From an uncultured Lachnospiraceae bacterium (GTDB lineage: Bacteria > Bacillota > Clostridia > Lachnospirales > Lachnospiraceae), in NCBI GenBank assembly GCA_948468325.1, contig CAOKHR010000146.1, forward strand, positions 1-6,442: a stretch of DNA of 6,442 nt. The letters run 5' to 3'. Of the stretch, positions 3,520 to 6,442 are shown piece by piece; the first letter of the stretch is position 1; each line of letters opens with the position of its first letter. A program made the position numbers and the translations under genes. A model generated the notes under the pieces. It was not told the DNA's origin. It saw nothing but the letters and a program-made list of their open reading frames with translations, and did no database searches.

Positions 3520-5217
3520 ATGAAGAAAAAAATTATGGCAGTCCTGCTGGCGTGCACCCTCGCAGTGGGACTGGCTGTCAGTCCTGCAGAGACTATGACA
3601 GTACAGGCAGAAGAAGAACAGAAAGTGACAGAAGATGGGTTAGTTTATGATGATCAGGATTACAGAGGCATAGAAATTACCGGTTATACCGGAAATGCGT
3701 CAGAAGTTGTGATTCCGGAAAGCATTGATGGAAAAAAAGTATATCTCATTTACACGCATGCCTTTTCAGGGTGTAAAAATATCACAAGTATTCGCATTCC
3801 AGACAGTGTAACACAGATAAGCAATGAAGCTTTTCGGGGTTGTAGCAGTCTGACAAGCATTGACATTCCGGATGGTGTACAGAATATAGGAGAGAGAGCC
3901 TTTTGGGAATGCAGCAGTCTGGCCAATGTCCGAATTCCGGACAGCGTGGCAGCAATGGGGGCAAAGGTTTTTTCTGGTACGCCATGGCTGGCAGAACAGT
4001 TTGAGCAAAACGAAGGACTGGCAATTGCCAACCATATACTTGTAGATGTAGATGAAAATATATCGGGCAATATAGCCGTTCCGGCAGGTGTAACATTAAT
4101 AGCAGGTGGTGTCTTTTGTAGAAACAGCAACCTGACAGGTCTTAGCATTCCGGATGGCATTACGTATATAGACGATGAGGCTTTTTCTGGCTGCAGCAGC
4201 TTGACGAGCATCAACATTCCAGATGGTGTTAAGGGTTTCGGATACTTTGCTTTTGAAGGTTGCAGCAGCTTGACAAGCATCAGAATTCCGGATAGTGTGA
4301 CCTTTTTAAGTAATGGGGTTTTTTCTGGCTGCAGCAGCCTGTCCAGTATCAGTTTGTCGACAAGTTTGAAGGAGATAAGTGCGTCTGCCTTTTCTGGCTG
4401 CAGCAGTCTGACAAGTAGCCATATTCCATCTGGCGTGACGCAGATAAGTGGTGGCGCTTTTGAGAATTGCAGCAGTCTGACCAACATCAACATTCCGAGC
4501 AGTGTAACATATATTGACTCTTCAGCTTTTGCCGGCTGCAGCAGCCTGAAAGATGTGTACTACGACGGACGTCAGGAGCAGGGGAGTAAAATAGAGATTG
4601 TTGATCGTAATAATGAGAGTCTGTTTTCAGCAACCATTCATTACAATTCATCCGGTCCAGACGCGGGAACTGTTACAAAATCCGCGCAGTCTGTTATGGC
4701 ATCGGACATCACCAAAACCTACGGTGCGAAAACGTTTTCCCTCGGCGCAAAATCCAGCGGCGGCACTGCACTTTCCTATTTGGTGTCCGACCCGAAAGTG
4801 GCAGCAGTGGACGCGAACGGAAATGTGACAATCAAAGGCTGCGGCATTACAGACATCACAATTACGGCTGCGGAGACGAGCACATATGAAATGGCGCAGA
4901 AGATCATTAAGCTGACGGTAAAGCCGAAAACAATGGCAGTTTCGTCCGTAAAATCCAAAAAAAAGAAAACTGCCACAGTGAAATGGAAAAAGGACAAGTC
5001 TGCTACCGGCTATATGATTGAATGTGCGACAGATAAAAAGTTTAAGAAGAACAAAGTTACGGTGACAGTCAGCAAATACAAAACAGTATCCACGACCGTA
5101 AAGAAATTAAAAGCCGGAAAGAAATACTACGTCCGGATCTGCGCCTATGCGAAATCCGGCAGCACAAAGGTGCAGGGAGACTGGAGCAAGGCGAAGACAG
5201 TAAAAGTGAAAAATTGA
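3520..5217 (+). CDS. Secreted BspA-like leucine-rich repeat protein with Ig-like and fibronectin III-like domains, 565 aa
   Basis: A probable exported surface or extracellular protein. It has a signal peptide at residues 1-30 (MKKK, a hydrophobic core, likely cleavage after VQA), a short lead-in domain (~37-75), and eleven LRR_5 (BspA-type) repeats between 81 and 345 with the form AFxGCSSLTSIxIPDxVTxI. Repeat starts at 81, 104, 127, 150, 198, 221, 244, 267, 290, 313 and 336 give a strict 23-residue period, broken only by a 25-residue insertion after the fourth (GTPWLAEQ to NIAVPAG), which recurs in this family. A Big_2-like Ig domain follows (~386-468; SYLVSDPKVAAVDANGNVTIKG), then a Lys-rich fibronectin type III-like domain (~474-565). 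There is no LPxTG motif, membrane anchor or choline-binding repeat; the basic C-terminal domain may hold it to the wall. Such proteins are often linked to adhesion; the ligand is unknown. GAGAGGA lies 9 bases before ATG. The 351-aa gene follows after 63 bp. Confidence 0.93.
   Translation: MKKKIMAVLLACTLAVGLAVSPAETMTVQAEEEQKVTEDGLVYDDQDYRGIEITGYTGNASEVVIPESIDGKKVYLIYTHAFSGCKNITSIRIPDSVTQISNEAFRGCSSLTSIDIPDGVQNIGERAFWECSSLANVRIPDSVAAMGAKVFSGTPWLAEQFEQNEGLAIANHILVDVDENISGNIAVPAGVTLIAGGVFCRNSNLTGLSIPDGITYIDDEAFSGCSSLTSINIPDGVKGFGYFAFEGCSSLTSIRIPDSVTFLSNGVFSGCSSLSSISLSTSLKEISASAFSGCSSLTSSHIPSGVTQISGGAFENCSSLTNINIPSSVTYIDSSAFAGCSSLKDVYYDGRQEQGSKIEIVDRNNESLFSATIHYNSSGPDAGTVTKSAQSVMASDITKTYGAKTFSLGAKSSGGTALSYLVSDPKVAAVDANGNVTIKGCGITDITITAAETSTYEMAQKIIKLTVKPKTMAVSSVKSKKKKTATVKWKKDKSATGYMIECATDKKFKKNKVTVTVSKYKTVSTTVKKLKAGKKYYVRICAYAKSGSTKVQGDWSKAKTVKVKN
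3760..4554 (+). repeat. In-frame 69-bp repeat array coding the eleven LRRs
   Basis: The protein repeats are also visible in DNA. The 17-base word TTTTCTGGCTGCAGCAG occurs unchanged at 4183, 4321 and 4390, all in 69-bp register, and close variants (TGCAGCAGTCTGACAAG-like) occur in most other units. The 5' units are more diverged than those after 4180. Such near-identical units can gain or lose copies by recombination. The repeat also keeps an antisense frame open over 744 bases. Confidence 0.85.
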
Positions 5218-5280
5218 GGTACAGAACAGATAGTTTTGCAAACGTCTGAAAATCTGTAATCAAAGAAAGGAGAACAAACT

Positions 5281-6336
5281 GTGAAAAGAATAAGCAAAAG
5301 AAATTTCATCAGATTTTGCACTGTTATCATTATAGCTTTGGCAATCTTAGTATTTTTGCCAAAAGCAAAAACAGATGTCTGCGCCGCATCATCGCCTTCG
5401 ATACAGGTCGAACAGGGGCAGGAATTTTATATAGGAGATTATATTACGATGTGGAAAGGGGACAGCTACGCAACAGCTTCCATGGTAAATGCATCTTATA
5501 CATCTGACAATCCGTCTGTAGCATCTGTAGACAATAACGGATATTTTACAGCAAAAGAAACAGGAATCACTACACTGACTGTGAAATATAAAAAGCAGAA
5601 AAAAACAGAAAAGATTGAGGTTGTTCCGGCAGGCACATTTGTGGTATCAGATGCAGATACCAGTTTAAAAAAACGTGCAGAGGAGCTCGCAAATCAAATG
5701 CCGTCTTCTATTTCGGTAAAAAACGGCTTTGAACTGAATCAATTGAAATGTGATTATGAGGAAGCTAATTCCGGCAGTATTTCATACATATCCAATGACG
5801 GGTTTCTACAAAAAAAGAACACTTCTCCGGGCGCACTGACCAAATATATACCGACAGAAAAACTGGTCGTTCCACAGGCAGGCCGTTATAATACTTTAGA
5901 CCGTATGTTAGACGAGTTTTGCGATAAAAACCAGCCTCCGCAAATCAAATCCGTTGTATCGGCGACAAACGCAAAAATTACTGCGAAACTGAAAAAGAAA
6001 ATCACTGAGAAACATTTTCTGGCAATGTATATCTCTGGATTTGACGGAAATGAGAAGCTGAAAAAAACGTCAAAGAAAGCATATGGCAGCATACGTATTT
6101 TTGACCTGAATGTCCCTAAGATGTATGACTATGGGAGAAATTATAAAAGATATTATGGTGTCATTACCTATAAAAAAGGCAGTAATATGATAACAATCCA
6201 GCCTTATACGGACACAGGCAAATCCCTTATGCGTGTAAAAAAGGGAAAAAAGACGAAATTAGTAAAAGGACATACTTATCGGCTGACAGTCCAAAGCGGA
6301 GATTCCAGCAAAGGCATAACTTTTACGTTAAAGTAA
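5281..6336 (+). CDS. Secreted protein with Big_2-like Ig domain and unrecognised C-terminal region, 351 aa, GTG start
   Basis: The N terminus has basic residues, a hydrophobic core (TVIIIALAILVFL, 14-26) and a likely signal peptidase site after VCA (about residue 35), so export is expected; a signal anchor is less likely. Residues ~38-116 form a Big_2-like Ig domain (ASYTSDNPSVASVDNNGYFTAKETGITTLTVKY). It resembles that of the LRR protein next door, sharing YxxSDxxVAxVDxNGxxTxK and GIT. Residues ~122-351 match nothing I know: a mixed region with a helical part (TSLKKRAEELANQMP; NTLDRMLDEFCDKN), then beta-rich, Lys/Tyr-rich sequence (KITAKLKKKITEKHFLAMYI, YDYGRNYKRYYGVITYKKG) ending HTYRLTVQSGDSSKGITFTLK. 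No catalytic motif, LPxTG or anchor is seen. The GTG start is supported by AAGGAG 8 bases upstream. It lies 63 bp after the LRR gene with no terminator between, so the two are probably one operon and may work at the same surface. Confidence 0.88.
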   Translation: MKRISKRNFIRFCTVIIIALAILVFLPKAKTDVCAASSPSIQVEQGQEFYIGDYITMWKGDSYATASMVNASYTSDNPSVASVDNNGYFTAKETGITTLTVKYKKQKKTEKIEVVPAGTFVVSDADTSLKKRAEELANQMPSSISVKNGFELNQLKCDYEEANSGSISYISNDGFLQKKNTSPGALTKYIPTEKLVVPQAGRYNTLDRMLDEFCDKNQPPQIKSVVSATNAKITAKLKKKITEKHFLAMYISGFDGNEKLKKTSKKAYGSIRIFDLNVPKMYDYGRNYKRYYGVITYKKGSNMITIQPYTDTGKSLMRVKKGKKTKLVKGHTYRLTVQSGDSSKGITFTLK

Positions 6337-6350
6337 AGATTTTTAAAAAA

Positions 6351-6383
6351 ACAGGGAAATCCAAAAGGATTTCCCTGTCTTTT
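6351..6383. terminator. Bidirectional terminator at the end of the secreted-protein operon
   Basis: A perfect 12-bp inverted repeat (ACAGGGAAATCC at 6351-6362 with GGATTTCCCTGT at 6367-6378) with an AAAA loop. It is followed by CTTTT on the plus strand and preceded by seven A residues (a U-tract on the minus strand). It lies 15 bp after the 351-aa gene and 12 bp before the end of the convergent partial gene, serving both. Confidence 0.92.
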
Positions 6384-6395
6384 GCCTATCTGGTA

Positions 6396-6442
6396 TTAGC
6401 AGAATCCGTTGCCGTTTCCGCCACAGCAGAGCAGTAATAAGA
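6396..6442 (-). CDS. 3' end of a small Cys/Gly-rich protein gene (5' part outside window)
   Basis: On the minus strand a frame entering from the window edge reads LLLLCCGGNGNGFC and stops at TAA (6396-6398). A Leu run followed by CC-GG-NGNG-C is the usual end of very small Cys/Gly-rich proteins that I recall in Lachnospiraceae and related Clostridia, whose role is not established; this recollection is not checked. The stop lies just beyond a bidirectional terminator, which fits a gene ending here. Only 14 codons are seen, so the call depends on composition and position. Confidence 0.55.
   Translation of the reverse strand, partial: LLLLCCGGNGNGFC

Noticed and set aside
3750..4493. Long minus-strand frame of 247 codons across the LRR array, with repeating LVRLLQPEKA-like units.
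   Set aside because: It is the antisense shadow of the 69-bp LRR repeats: the repeated codons never give a stop in that frame. The opposite strand has a signal peptide, a recognisable repeat family and a ribosome site.
5227..5257. Inverted repeat ACAGAT...ATCTGT between the two secreted-protein genes, as a possible terminator.
   Set aside because: Only 6 bp of outer stem with a long loop and no T-run; it would not terminate transcription.

Overview
The window looks like chromosomal DNA from a low-to-middling GC Gram-positive anaerobe of the class Clostridia, most likely a gut Lachnospiraceae. This rests on inference from the protein types: a bacterial LeuRS of clostridial look, a 23-residue LRR_5 (BspA-like) secreted protein with Ig-like and fibronectin domains, a small XRE regulator with an extended helix-turn-helix turn, a tiny Cys/Gly-tailed protein, strong AGGAGG-type ribosome sites and near-perfect TTGACA/TATAAT promoters. 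No mobile element, CRISPR array, rRNA or tRNA is visible.

Left part (1-1960). The window opens inside leuS (leucyl-tRNA synthetase), of which the C-terminal ~324 residues are present, including KMSKS. A strong hairpin separates it from a convergent two-gene operon on the minus strand. That operon encodes two small helical proteins (117 and 92 aa) of unknown function which share a TPxEQxxxDxxL motif near their C termini and may be distant paralogues. Divergent from them is a 54-aa acidic/basic small protein with a GTG start.

Middle part (1959-3520). A bidirectional terminator lies between the 54-aa gene and a PHP-family metal-dependent phosphatase of the YcdX type (minus strand). The terminator reaches into the coding end of the phosphatase gene. 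The phosphatase has its own perfect consensus promoter, just downstream of a gene for an XRE-type repressor. Upstream of the repressor is a 426-bp region without a confident gene. It holds the most interesting DNA of the window: two tandem 48-bp units, each with TTGACA at the left and an 18-bp operator-like element at the right (17/18 identical), the second unit forming a perfect TTGACA-N17-TATAAT promoter. It looks like the operator region of the neighbouring repressor. The only ORF directly behind that promoter encodes 42 aa and would be nearly leaderless.

Right part (3520-6442). Two secreted proteins lie in tandem, 63 bp apart and probably co-transcribed. The first is a 565-aa BspA-like leucine-rich repeat protein with eleven 23-residue repeats, a Big_2-like Ig domain and a C-terminal fibronectin type III-like domain. 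The second is a 351-aa protein with a signal peptide, a Big_2-like domain and an unrecognised Lys/Tyr-rich C-terminal region. A strong bidirectional terminator follows, and then the last 14 codons of a convergent Cys/Gly-rich small protein.

Most of the window is ordinary for such a genome. No new multi-gene system can be claimed from sequence alone. The points most worth testing are the duplicated promoter-operator, the small paralogous pair, and the unrecognised C-terminal domain of the 351-aa protein.
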